DNA from: Streptosporangium sp. NBC_01755
Lineage (GTDB): Bacteria > Actinomycetota > Actinomycetes > Streptosporangiales > Streptosporangiaceae
Direction: 5' to 3'
Assembly (NCBI RefSeq): GCF_035917995.1
Contig: NZ_CP109131.1
Span: 5,208,001 to 5,272,000 of the forward strand
DNA: 64,000 nt
A program made the position numbers and the translations under genes. The notes beneath the pieces are model-generated. The model did not search any database. It was not told the origin of the DNA and worked only from the letters and a program-made list of their open reading frames with translations. This document shows, piece after piece, positions 37,183-45,592 of this stretch; positions within the stretch are counted from its first letter, which is position 1, and each line of letters begins with the position of its first letter.

Positions 37183-37307
37183 GAAAATCCTCTCTCTGCG
37201 GCGTGCGGTCCTGAGGGGGGGACCGGGTACGCCCCGGCAAGCGTGCGCGGGACCCGCGGCCCGGGCGGGGGGCGTGGATTCCGGCGGGTGTTCTCAGGGG
37301 TCGGGTG

Positions 37308-38090
37308 TCAGGGGGTCGAGGCCGACGGGCTCCGCATGCCGCGCACCAGGCGGCCGACCTCGGCGCGCAGGTGCACGAAGTCGGGATGCTCGCGGGTGGT
37401 GATCTGGTCGCGCGGTCCCGGCAGGTCCACGCGCAGGTCACCGACGATCCCGGCCGGGGCCTTGGACAGGACCACGACGCGGTCACCGACGTAGACGCTC
37501 TCGTCGATGTCGTGGGTGATCAGCACGATGGTCATGTTGTGCAGGTTGCGGACCCGCAGGGTCAGGTCTTCCAGGTCCTCGCGGGTCTGGGCGTCCACGG
37601 AGCCGAAGGGCTCGTCCATCAGCAGCAGGGCCGGTCGGTAGGCCAGGGCGCGGGCGATGGACACCCTCTGCTGCATGCCCCCCGACAGTTGCCACGGGTA
37701 CTTGGCCGCGGCGCCGTGCAGGCCGACCTCCTCCAGCGCCTCCAGCGCGGCCTGCCCGCGCTGCCGCTTGTCCAGTCCCCTGCGGCGCAGCGGGAGCGAG
37801 ACGTTGTCGGCCACCGACATCCAGGGGAACAGGGAGCGGCTGTAGTCCTGGAAGACAACGGCCAGGTTGTCGGGGGTCTGCTCGACGTGGGCGCCGTTGA
37901 GCGTGACCTGGCCGACGCTGGGCCGGAGCAGCCCCGCGATGGAGCGCAGCAGTGTGGACTTGCCGCACCCGGAGGGGCCGACGATGCACACCAGCTCACC
38001 CTGGGCGACCTTCAGGTCGATGCCGCCCAGCGCGTTGTGGGCGGTCGGCCCGCTGCCGTAGGTGTGGGACAGATTCGTGATCTCAAGCAC
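37308..38090 (-). CDS. ABC transporter ATPase (SsuB/TauB/NrtD type)
   Basis: 260 residues. Walker A GPSGCGKSTLL, Q-loop FQDYSRSLFPWMSV, signature LSGGMQQRVSIARAL, Walker B LLLMDEPFGSVDA and switch His in LITHDIDESV, all typical of the nitrate/sulfonate/taurine group. It begins nine bases after the second permease gene and energises that pair. Confidence 0.94.
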   Translation of the reverse strand: MLEITNLSHTYGSGPTAHNALGGIDLKVAQGELVCIVGPSGCGKSTLLRSIAGLLRPSVGQVTLNGAHVEQTPDNLAVVFQDYSRSLFPWMSVADNVSLPLRRRGLDKRQRGQAALEALEEVGLHGAAAKYPWQLSGGMQQRVSIARALAYRPALLLMDEPFGSVDAQTREDLEDLTLRVRNLHNMTIVLITHDIDESVYVGDRVVVLSKAPAGIVGDLRVDLPGPRDQITTREHPDFVHLRAEVGRLVRGMRSPSASTP

Positions 38091-38099
38091 AGCAGGTCC

Positions 38100-38891
38100 T
38101 CAGGTCGTCTGCTTGGCGGAGCGGTGCCAGGACAGGACACGTCGTTCGGTCGCCAGGAACGCCGAGTTGAACACGTATCCCAGGACACCGAGGACCACGA
38201 TGGTTCCCCACACGCCGGGGAAGTCGTACGACCTCTGGGCGTCCAGAAGCTGGAAGCCGATCCCGTCGACGCTGCCGACGAGTTCGGAGAGCACCATGAG
38301 GATCAGTGCCAGTGACAGGCTGACCCGGAGTCCGGCGAAGATCTTCGGCATGGCCGAGGGCAGGATGATCCGGAACAGTCGCTCACCGCCCGACAGCCCG
38401 AAGACCCTGGCGGTGTCCAGGTGCTGGCGGTCGACCTGGCGCGCCCCCTCGGAGGCGTTGATCAGGATCGGCCAGACGATGCCGAACGCGATGAAGCTGA
38501 TCTGCATCCGGGGGCCGATGGAGAACAGTGCCATGAAGAACGCCAGCAGCATGGGCGGCGGGATGGCGCGGGCGAACTGGATCAGGGGGTCGACGAAGCG
38601 GAAGAGCAGGGGGGAGCGGCCCAGGGCGACCCCGAGGACGATCCCGACGACCCCGGCCAGCACCCATCCGGCCAGCAGCCGGCCGACGCTCACGGGGATG
38701 TTCGTCAGCGCCGCGTCGGTCAGCCAGAGCCGCTCCGCGGGGCCGGTCAGCCACATCGTGTACATGCTGGTCGCGATCTGCGACGGCGGCGGGAAGCTCA
38801 GCATCTCGATGCCGCGGGTGAGAAGCTCCCACAGCACCAGAACGACGGGCACCGGCCACAGCCGGACCGCGCCGCGCAGCAGGCCGTTCAT
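38100..38891 (-). CDS. ABC transporter permease (SsuC-like), second of two
   Basis: 263 residues, about six membrane helices, with the EAA-type loop near DTARVFGLSGGERLFRIILPSAMPKIFAG. The ATG at 38891 overlaps the stop of the first permease gene (TGATG), which fixes the start; the open frame upstream is a shadow. It differs clearly in sequence from its neighbour, so the importer has a heterodimeric membrane part rather than the usual SsuC homodimer. Confidence 0.92.
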   Translation of the reverse strand: MNGLLRGAVRLWPVPVVLVLWELLTRGIEMLSFPPPSQIATSMYTMWLTGPAERLWLTDAALTNIPVSVGRLLAGWVLAGVVGIVLGVALGRSPLLFRFVDPLIQFARAIPPPMLLAFFMALFSIGPRMQISFIAFGIVWPILINASEGARQVDRQHLDTARVFGLSGGERLFRIILPSAMPKIFAGLRVSLSLALILMVLSELVGSVDGIGFQLLDAQRSYDFPGVWGTIVVLGVLGYVFNSAFLATERRVLSWHRSAKQTT

Positions 38892-39679
38892 CAGGCCACC
38901 TCCGTACGGGCGGTGTGCCAGCGGAAGACCCGCCGTTCCGCGAGCACGAACAGGCTGTTGGTGACCACGCCGATGATCCCGGTCCAGATGGCGGCGGCGA
39001 TGATGTACTCCACCGCGTCCACGCTGCCGCCGCTCTCCAGGACGTAACTGCCGATGCCCTGGGCGCCGCCGCCGAGCAGTTCCGCGCTGATCGCCACAAT
39101 GAGCGCGATCGCCGACGCCAGCCGGACGCCGGTGGCGATGAAGGGCGCCGTGCTCGGCAGGGAGACGCGCCACAGCACCGCGGACTTCCCGAACCCGAAG
39201 CTGCGGAGGGTCTCCTTGGCGAGCGGGTCGACGTCCTTGAGGCCGTACATCGTGTTGATCAGAACGGGCCAGGTCGCCGCGTAGACGATCAGGGTGACCT
39301 TCATGTCGAACCTGTCGGAGAACACGGCGAGCGCCAGCGGGATCAGCGCGATCGACGGGATCGGGCGCAGGAACTCAAGGATCGGCCGGAGCGCGCCCTC
39401 CACGCGGGGCAGGCTGCCGAGCAGGAACCCGGCTGGTACGGCGAGCGCGACCGTGATCAGTAATCCAAAGGCCCAGGCGCCGAGGGTCGAGGCGACGTCG
39501 GAGAGGAACTCCCCGTCCGTCACGAGCGTGGCTGCTCGACCGAGCACCGTGGAGGCCAGCGGGAACGAGAGCGAGCTGATCAGCCCGGCCCGGCCCGCGA
39601 CCTCCATGACGCAGAACAGCCCTGCGGTGCCGAGGGCGCCGCAGAGCAGCCTGCTGTCGAGCGGGTTACGCCGTGTCAC
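38891..39679 (-). CDS. ABC transporter permease (SsuC-like), first of two
   Basis: 262 residues, about six membrane helices, with loop KETLRSFGFGKSAVLWRVSLPSTAPFIATG. It starts at GTG 39679, overlapping the stop of the binding-protein gene (GTGA). It probably pairs with the next permease. Confidence 0.92.
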   Translation of the reverse strand: MTRRNPLDSRLLCGALGTAGLFCVMEVAGRAGLISSLSFPLASTVLGRAATLVTDGEFLSDVASTLGAWAFGLLITVALAVPAGFLLGSLPRVEGALRPILEFLRPIPSIALIPLALAVFSDRFDMKVTLIVYAATWPVLINTMYGLKDVDPLAKETLRSFGFGKSAVLWRVSLPSTAPFIATGVRLASAIALIVAISAELLGGGAQGIGSYVLESGGSVDAVEYIIAAAIWTGIIGVVTNSLFVLAERRVFRWHTARTEVA

Positions 39680-40659
39680 CCGAGGTTTCCAGGAAGGATG
39701 GTCTTGGCCTGGATCGGGCTCTTCAGGTAGCCCTGCTCGACCATCAGGTCGGCGACCCGCTGCAGGCGGGTCTCGTCAAGGCTGGTGGGGAAGGAGCCGA
39801 GGGTGATGACGGCGGCGGTCGCGGCGTCGATCTTGGTGTAGGTCGGCAGGATCTGCTCGACGGCCTTGCGGTCGGTGGCGGCGATCTGCTGGGCCTTGGC
39901 GATCGCACGCTGGAAGGCGGCGACGGTCTTGGGGTTCTCGGTGGCGAAGCTCTCCATCACGATCACGCCGGCGATGGGGAAGTCGGCGGTGGAGTCGACC
40001 ATCGTGTCGGCGAGCTTCTGGGCGCCGAGGTTCTTCTGCACCGCGGTCAGGGCCGGCTCCGTCATCCAGGCCGCGTCGACGACCTTGTTGGCCAGCTGGG
40101 CACCCATCTCGGGGAAGGGGAACTCCAGGAACTGCACGTCGTTCTCGGTGAGGCCGTGCGTCTTGAGCACCGTGGTCACCGCCAGGGTGCCGATGTTCTT
40201 GAGGCTGTTGACCGCGATCTTCTTGCCCTTGAGGTCGGCGGGCGTCTTGATCGATGAGTCCTTGGGAACCATGATGTTGAACGAGTTCGGGCTGGCCTGG
40301 TAGAGGTCTGAGATGATCTGCATCTTGTTGCCGGCCGCGACGGCCAGGAAGGCCGACACGTAGTTCGTCTGGGTGGCGTCCAGGGAGCCGCCGACGAGGG
40401 CCTGCTGGGCCTGAGCACCGCCGACCACCGGCTCGATGTTGACGGTGAGCCCCTCGGCCTTGAAGTAGCCCTTGTCCTTGGCGATGTAGAGCGCGGCCGA
40501 GTCGGGGATCGGCAGCGCGCCGATCTTGATCTGGGTCTTCTCCAGACCACCCGCGTTCGCGGCGGTGTCAGCGGGTTTGTCGGAACCTCCGCAGGCGCTC
40601 AGCACCAGGGCGGCGGCGACTCCTGCAATGACGGCCCGGCTCGCAAGTGTGAACCTCAT
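39676..40659 (-). CDS. NMT1/THI5-like ABC substrate-binding lipoprotein
   Basis: 327 residues. A lipoprotein signal (FTLASRAVIAGVAAALVLSAC) ends in an LSAC lipobox, then an NMT1/SsuA-type binding fold (IKIGALPIPDSAALYIAKDKGYF, VGGAQAQQALVGGSLDATQTNYVS). The ATG at 40659 follows AAAAGGAG; the ORF extends further upstream without support. Family ligands include sulfonates, taurine, nitrate and pyrimidine thiamine precursors; which applies is not clear. No riboswitch is evident in its leader. Confidence 0.92.
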   Translation of the reverse strand: MRFTLASRAVIAGVAAALVLSACGGSDKPADTAANAGGLEKTQIKIGALPIPDSAALYIAKDKGYFKAEGLTVNIEPVVGGAQAQQALVGGSLDATQTNYVSAFLAVAAGNKMQIISDLYQASPNSFNIMVPKDSSIKTPADLKGKKIAVNSLKNIGTLAVTTVLKTHGLTENDVQFLEFPFPEMGAQLANKVVDAAWMTEPALTAVQKNLGAQKLADTMVDSTADFPIAGVIVMESFATENPKTVAAFQRAIAKAQQIAATDRKAVEQILPTYTKIDAATAAVITLGSFPTSLDETRLQRVADLMVEQGYLKSPIQAKTILPGNLG

Positions 40660-40722
40660 GGGTCTCCTTTTAGCTGCATTAGCTGCATTTGACCGCCCCT
40701 GCCGGAGCTCGCGGTAACTCAT

Positions 40723-41169
40723 CGGGCGACATGGAGGTGGTCCCGGGAGGCATGTTGGTCAAGGGGGGTTTGCCGACCGCGGATCAGAGTAGCGGAGTAG
40801 ATCAGTCAAATTACAAGTACCACCCCTTTCGCCCCTTTCGCCCCTAAGCCACAAAGAAGTCACACGCCACCCAGTTGTCACACCCGTAACAATCAACAGA
40901 TAGATCCGCATAGCGGGCGTAGTCAAAGATGTCAATAAACCTGATCCGCAATTTTGTGGAAGTTTGTGGCTATGAGGCGGAGAGTCATCGCCCGGTTACG
41001 GATGCCATGTGCCCGTTCGGGCGGAAATGTGAGTTATGTGCTGTTGGCCGAACTCTTCCGGCTGTGCTCCAATAACCCCTACCCCATGGATGCGTCGGCG
41101 TCACCTGCACATCATTGCGTGACGCGATCCCCTCCAAGCAGACGATCCGAGGAGAGGCAGCGGAGGCCA
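40723..41169. other. Divergent intergenic region upstream of cvnA4
   Basis: Non-coding leader shared by the minus-strand ABC operon and conservon 4. It is relatively A+T-rich at 40790-40970, with several GTCACAC-type words (40860-40885). It holds the conservon promoter word TGTGCTCCAATAACC at 41063-41077. The cvnA4 frame is open back to 40954, but the extra sequence does not match other CvnA N-termini, so it is treated as leader. Confidence 0.5.
41063..41077 (+). promoter_or_regulatory. Shared conservon promoter word before cvnA4
   Basis: TGTGCTCCAATAACC, matching TGTGCTCnAAT before cvnA2 and cvnA3. A partial copy, TATGTGCT, lies at 41035-41042. Confidence 0.45.
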
Positions 41170-44100
41170 GTGAGGACAGCGTCAATCCCCAGCGAACGCG
41201 AATCCGGGCCGGCACCTGCCCGGGGATTCGACAACCAGGGGAGGCGGCCGCAGCGCGGCCCGAGCTCGGACCCGGACGGTCCTGACTCCGAAAGGTCCGC
41301 GAGGAACGGAGGCAAGCTCGCGCTCAAGAACTGGCGGGTGAGATCGCGACTGATCGCGCTCATCGTCATCCCCACGGCCGCCGCCATCGTGCTGGGCGGC
41401 CTGCGGGTCACCACCTCGATCAGCAGCGCCGCCGAGTACGAGCGCGTGCGCACCACCGCCGAACTCACCGCGGGCCTCAGCCACCTGGTCGACGAGCTAC
41501 AGGTCGAGCGGGACCTGTCGGGCCGGTACGTGGCACAGGGCAGACTGAGCACTGGCAAGTCGAACCTGCGCAAGCAGTACGAGAGCGTCGACGGTGTCGC
41601 CCGCGAGCTGCGCACCAGCATCGACGGCGTCATCAATGACAACGGCGTCGTGGAGACGTTCAGCACCCGGAGCAGGACCGAGCTCACGCAGATCCGCAGC
41701 CGCATCGACGAGCTCAAGAGCCTGCGTGACGCGGTGACGGCCACTCAGCTACCGGCCCAGCCCACGATCGCCGCGTACTCCCGTACCATCGCGGACCTGC
41801 TGGCCCTGCACGACGAGATCATTCAGGGCGGCGCGGACCAGGAGATCACCTCCAGCGCGGCCGCGTTCGCCGCGCTGGCCAGGGCCAAGGAACAGATGTC
41901 CAGGGAGCGGGCGAACCTCGCCGTCGCCCTCGCCGTCAGGGGGTTCAGCGCGGAAGGCCTCAACGCCATGCTGGCCGCCCGGGCGCAGCTCGACGGCGAG
42001 CTCGCGACCTTCCGCTCCGAGGCCTCGGTCGCCCAGCGCCAGCTCTACGACGACACGGTCAGCAGCCAGAAGAAGGACCGTGCGGCGGCACTGCGCGCCC
42101 GCGCCATCTTCCTGGCCCTCAACGGCCAGCCGCTGAGGAACGTCGACGTCTCCAGGACCGGACTCGGTGACCAGACGACCTGGTTCGACGCCTCCAGTGA
42201 CATCGTCGACCGCATGCGCACGGTGGAGAAGGGGGTCGCCGACACCCTCATCACGCAGAGCCGGGTCCTGCAGGAGTCCGAGCAGCGCGGAGCGCTGATC
42301 GCCGCCGGGCTGAGCGCGCTACTGCTCATCCTCGTCCTGGTCATCACCGCGATCATGGCGCGGTCGCTGGTCAGGCCGCTGCGCAGGCTCCGCACCGAGG
42401 CGCTTTCCATCGCCGGTCAGCGTCTGCCCGAGACCGTCCAGAGCATGCGCGAGAGCGGCGAGGTCTCGACCACCGACATCACCCCGATCGGTGTCGCCTC
42501 CGACGACGAGATCGGTGAGGTGGCCCGGGCCTTCGACGAGGTTCACCGCGAGGCCGTGCGACTGGCGGGCCAGGAGGCCACGCTGCGGAGCAACGTCAAC
42601 TCGATGTTCGTCAACCTCTCCCGGCGCAGCCAGACACTGGTGGAGCGCCAGCTCTCCCTCATCGAGAGCCTGGAGCAGGGCGAGCAGGACGAGGGCCGGC
42701 TCGGCAGCCTCTTCCGCCTCGATCACCTCGCCACCCGTATGCGCCGCAACTCGGAGAACCTCCTGGTCCTCGCCGGCCAGGAGCCCGCCCGCCGGTGGAG
42801 CCAGCCGGTCCCGCTCATCGACGTGGTCCGCGCCTCGCTGTCGGAGGTCGAGAACTACGAGCGGGTGGACCTGCAACTGTCCGCGGGCGTGGCCGTGGTC
42901 GGCACCTCCGTCAACGACATCGTCCACCTGATCGCGGAGCTCGTGGAGAACGCGATCTCCTTCTCCCCCCGGGAGACCAAGGTCATCGTCTCCAGCAACC
43001 GCATCGACGGTGGTGGCGTGATGGTCTCGGTGACCGACATCGGCATCGGCATGACCGCCGAGGAACTCGCCCAGGCCAACTGGCGACTGGCCAACCCGCC
43101 GGTGGTGGACGTATCGGTCTCCCGCCGGATGGGCCTGTTCGTGGTCGGCCGTCTTGCCCTGCGGCACGGCATCCGAGTCCAGCTCAGGCAGCAGGACAAC
43201 GGCGGCCTGACCGCCATGGTCCTGCTCCCGGAGAACCTGCTCGCCGTCACCGCCCGCCCGGGAGGCCCTCCCGGTGCCATGACGCAGAGCGGCGACTGGG
43301 CCAACTCCATGGTGTCCATGGACCGCCCGCCCGTGCTGGCAAGCCCCGACGCCCCCCCGATGCCGTCCTTCGCCTCGTTCGAGGCCGCTCACCAGAACTC
43401 GTTCTCCTCCTTCGACATGGGGCAGCAGTTCAACTCCTTCGAGGCCTCGCAGTTTCCCTTCGGAGGCGGCCAGTTCGGGCAGGCGCCCGTCGACACCCCG
43501 TGGCCGGGACAGCTTCCGCCGCCGGGCACCACTCCCGGTCACGGCTGGCCGGACGCCCCCCCGCCCGACCCCACCGCGTGGCGGCAAGGCCAGGGCAATT
43601 CGCCCCGCGGCGACGCGGGAATGTGGTCCGGGGCACCGAGCGCGCCCGCGCGCGGTGACGCCCCCGTCTGGCCCGGCGGGCAGAGCAGGGACGGCGGCCC
43701 CGACGCCTGGTCGGACTCCTCGCTCCGCGGCGGAGACTCCGGAGGATGGCCGTCCACCGGCGACTCCGGCCTGTTCGGGCGGCGTCCGTTCGACCCGGCG
43801 GACAACACCGGCCCGCTGCCGGTGATCCCCGACTCCTCGCCGATGGAAGAGGCGAAGGAGGAGTTTCTGCCGATCTTCGCGGCCGTCGAGTCCGACTGGT
43901 TCAAGAAGGTCGAGCCGGTCCCGGCCGTCGAGGAACGGGGCCAGGAGGTCGAACCGGTTCAGCCGGTCCAGGCCGTTCAGGAGACCGTCCAGCTCTCACA
44001 ACCGGTCGCCCCCGCGCAGGGGAACGGCTGGTCGTCGCCTGCCGATGTGGGCTGGCAGGCGGCCAAGGCCGCCAGTGAGCCCACACGTGGCGGGATCACC

Positions 44101-44349
44101 GGTTCCGGGCTGCCCAAGCGGGTGCCCAAGGCGAACCTGGTGCCCGGTACGGCCGCGCCCGACCTGAGCGCGGCTCCCCAAGCTCCCGTGCTCCGGCCGA
44201 CTGTCTCCCCGGAGGCGGTGCGCAACAGGTTGGCGAGCTTCCAGCAGGGAGTACGGCAGGGCCGCGCGGCAGCCAGGGGCGAAGCCGGAGACGGACGGCC
44301 GTATCCCGACTTCGGCCGGGACGTTGAAGGAAACAAGGAGGACCGGTGA
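41170..44349 (+). CDS. cvnA: Conservon 4 sensor histidine-kinase-like protein CvnA
   Basis: About 1059 residues from the GTG at 41170 (GGAGAGG and CGGAGG upstream); ATG 41086 is an alternative. A charged N-terminal extension leads to NWRVRSRLIALIVIPTAAAIVLGG (TM1), a NIT-type sensor region, TM2 (AALIAAGLSALLLILVLVI region), HAMP, FRLDHLATRMRRNSENLLVL and HATPase_c (ELVENAISF, DIGIGM, MGLFVVGRLAL). The long tail is rich in Phe, Ser, Pro, Gly and Trp and ends with EEFLPIFAAVESDWF, GLPKRVPKANLVPG and RNRLASFQQGV. cvnB4 starts 34 nt later, so unlike conservons 1 and 3 there is no stop/start overlap. Confidence 0.92.
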   Translation: MRTASIPSERESGPAPARGFDNQGRRPQRGPSSDPDGPDSERSARNGGKLALKNWRVRSRLIALIVIPTAAAIVLGGLRVTTSISSAAEYERVRTTAELTAGLSHLVDELQVERDLSGRYVAQGRLSTGKSNLRKQYESVDGVARELRTSIDGVINDNGVVETFSTRSRTELTQIRSRIDELKSLRDAVTATQLPAQPTIAAYSRTIADLLALHDEIIQGGADQEITSSAAAFAALARAKEQMSRERANLAVALAVRGFSAEGLNAMLAARAQLDGELATFRSEASVAQRQLYDDTVSSQKKDRAAALRARAIFLALNGQPLRNVDVSRTGLGDQTTWFDASSDIVDRMRTVEKGVADTLITQSRVLQESEQRGALIAAGLSALLLILVLVITAIMARSLVRPLRRLRTEALSIAGQRLPETVQSMRESGEVSTTDITPIGVASDDEIGEVARAFDEVHREAVRLAGQEATLRSNVNSMFVNLSRRSQTLVERQLSLIESLEQGEQDEGRLGSLFRLDHLATRMRRNSENLLVLAGQEPARRWSQPVPLIDVVRASLSEVENYERVDLQLSAGVAVVGTSVNDIVHLIAELVENAISFSPRETKVIVSSNRIDGGGVMVSVTDIGIGMTAEELAQANWRLANPPVVDVSVSRRMGLFVVGRLALRHGIRVQLRQQDNGGLTAMVLLPENLLAVTARPGGPPGAMTQSGDWANSMVSMDRPPVLASPDAPPMPSFASFEAAHQNSFSSFDMGQQFNSFEASQFPFGGGQFGQAPVDTPWPGQLPPPGTTPGHGWPDAPPPDPTAWRQGQGNSPRGDAGMWSGAPSAPARGDAPVWPGGQSRDGGPDAWSDSSLRGGDSGGWPSTGDSGLFGRRPFDPADNTGPLPVIPDSSPMEEAKEEFLPIFAAVESDWFKKVEPVPAVEERGQEVEPVQPVQAVQETVQLSQPVAPAQGNGWSSPADVGWQAAKAASEPTRGGITGSGLPKRVPKANLVPGTAAPDLSAAPQAPVLRPTVSPEAVRNRLASFQQGVRQGRAAARGEAGDGRPYPDFGRDVEGNKEDR

Positions 44350-44383
44350 GCGAGCTCATCATGGTCGCCAAGGAGGATGACAC

Positions 44384-44806
44384 GTGCGCGAAATGAGCCA
44401 GGCCGCCCGGGGGGTCAATTGGCTGATCACTGACTTTGTGAACAACGTCCCAGGTGTGGCGCACACGGTCGTCGTGTCGGCGGACGGTCTGCCGTTGGCG
44501 TATTCCGACGGATTTCCCAGGGACAGGGCGGACCAGCTGGCCGCGGTCGCGGCCGGCCTGATCAGCCTGACCCAGGGCGCCTCGCGGGTTTTCGAAGGCG
44601 GCGCGGTCACCCAGACCGTGGTGGAGATGCAACGAGGGCTGCTCCTCATCATGTCCATCAGTGACGGTTCCTGTCTGGCGGTGCTGGCCGCCGCCGACTG
44701 TGACATGGGACTGGTGGCCTACCAGATGACGATGCTCGTCGAGCGGGCAGGTCAGGTGCTGACCCCGGCCGTCCGTGCGGAACTGCAGTCTTCCCACTCA
44801 CGGTGA
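44384..44806 (+). CDS. cvnB: Conservon 4 roadblock/LC7-domain protein CvnB
   Basis: 140 residues: [45 protein letters not shown] and CDMGLVAYQMTMLVERAG. The GTG at 44384 has AAGGAGG seven bases upstream; the ATG at 44393 is inside. It has its own good ribosome site, so it does not depend on coupling to cvnA4. Confidence 0.93.
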   Translation: MREMSQAARGVNWLITDFVNNVPGVAHTVVVSADGLPLAYSDGFPRDRADQLAAVAAGLISLTQGASRVFEGGAVTQTVVEMQRGLLLIMSISDGSCLAVLAAADCDMGLVAYQMTMLVERAGQVLTPAVRAELQSSHSR

Positions 44807-44830
44807 CGGCGATGACGCTAGGAGGCTGCC

Positions 44831-45289
44831 GTGGCAGGCCGCGGCTGGACCGGTGAGGGTGACCCGCACGGCGGGTTTCCCTACCAATCGATGGACGACC
44901 CCCACCGGCAACAGGGTGGTCCTTCGCATCTCATGCAGCCGGCGCCGTCGGAGCAGAGCTCCCTCGTCCGCCCGTATGCAGTGACCGGGGGGCGTACCGC
45001 CCCTCGGATCCAACTCGCCCTGGAGGCTCTGGTCTCCTCGGCGACCTCTATACATCACGATTTATCCACCCGCACTCCGGAGTATCAGGCGATAAGTGCC
45101 CTGTGCCGGCAAGTGCGTTCGGTCGCTGAGATCTCCGCGATGCTCCGCATCCCGCTCGGCGTGACCCGGATCCTCGTCGCCGACATGGCCGCCGAGGGTC
45201 TGGTCCAGCTGCATCAGCCTCAGCTGGACGCGGGCAAGCCGGATCTCAACCTGCTGGAAAGGGTGCTCAGTGGACTTCGCAGGCTCTAG
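44831..45289 (+). CDS. cvnC: Conservon 4 DUF742 protein CvnC
   Basis: 152 residues, with an N-terminus about 20 residues longer than CvnC3 (Gly/Gln/His-rich), then VRPYAVTGGRTAPRIQLALEALVSS, RSVAEISAMLRIPLGVTRILVADMAAEGLVQLHQ and LLERVLSGLRRL. GTG 44831 follows TAGGAGG. Its 3' end lies in the conversion tract shared with conservon 1 and overlaps cvnD4 by 20 nt. Confidence 0.92.
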   Translation: MAGRGWTGEGDPHGGFPYQSMDDPHRQQGGPSHLMQPAPSEQSSLVRPYAVTGGRTAPRIQLALEALVSSATSIHHDLSTRTPEYQAISALCRQVRSVAEISAMLRIPLGVTRILVADMAAEGLVQLHQPQLDAGKPDLNLLERVLSGLRRL

Positions 45290-45592
45290 CCGCGGCGGCG
45301 GCCTGACATCGACGAAAATCGTTGTCGCGGGGGGATTCGGTGTCGGTAAGACCACGTTCGTGGGGGCGGTGTCGGAGATCCTGCCGCTGACCACGGAGGC
45401 GGTGATGACCGACGCCAGCGCCGGGATCGACGATCTCGACCTCACACCGAACAAGACCACCACCACGGTCGCGATGGACTTCGGCCGTGTCTCGCTGGAC
45501 CGCGACCTGATCCTGTACCTGTTCGGCACGCCCGGCCAGCACCGGTTCTGGTTCATGTGGGACGACCTGGTCCGCGGTGCGATCGGCGCGGT
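45252..45592 (+). repeat. Long direct repeat copy 2 (cvnC/cvnD junction)
   Basis: Matches 17822-18162 with two mismatches (45489, 45578). The two copies are direct and 27,430 bp apart, so recombination between them would remove everything from the end of cvnC1 to the end of cvnC4 and leave a single intact hybrid junction. Confidence 0.95.

Noticed and set aside
37180-37307. Riboswitch or attenuator before the O-methyltransferase
   Set aside because: The gap is short and shows no convincing conserved RNA fold; likewise no thiamine riboswitch was seen before the NMT1-like binding protein.
40954-41169. Longer N-terminus for cvnA4 starting at 40954
   Set aside because: The extra 72 residues are unlike any other CvnA start, and the segment contains the shared promoter word, so a downstream GTG is preferred.
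17822-45592. Conservon block as a transposon, integrative element or prophage
   Set aside because: No transposase, integrase, recombinase, tRNA-end attachment repeat or phage gene was found; the long repeats are coding paralogues, so recombination between paralogues explains them better.
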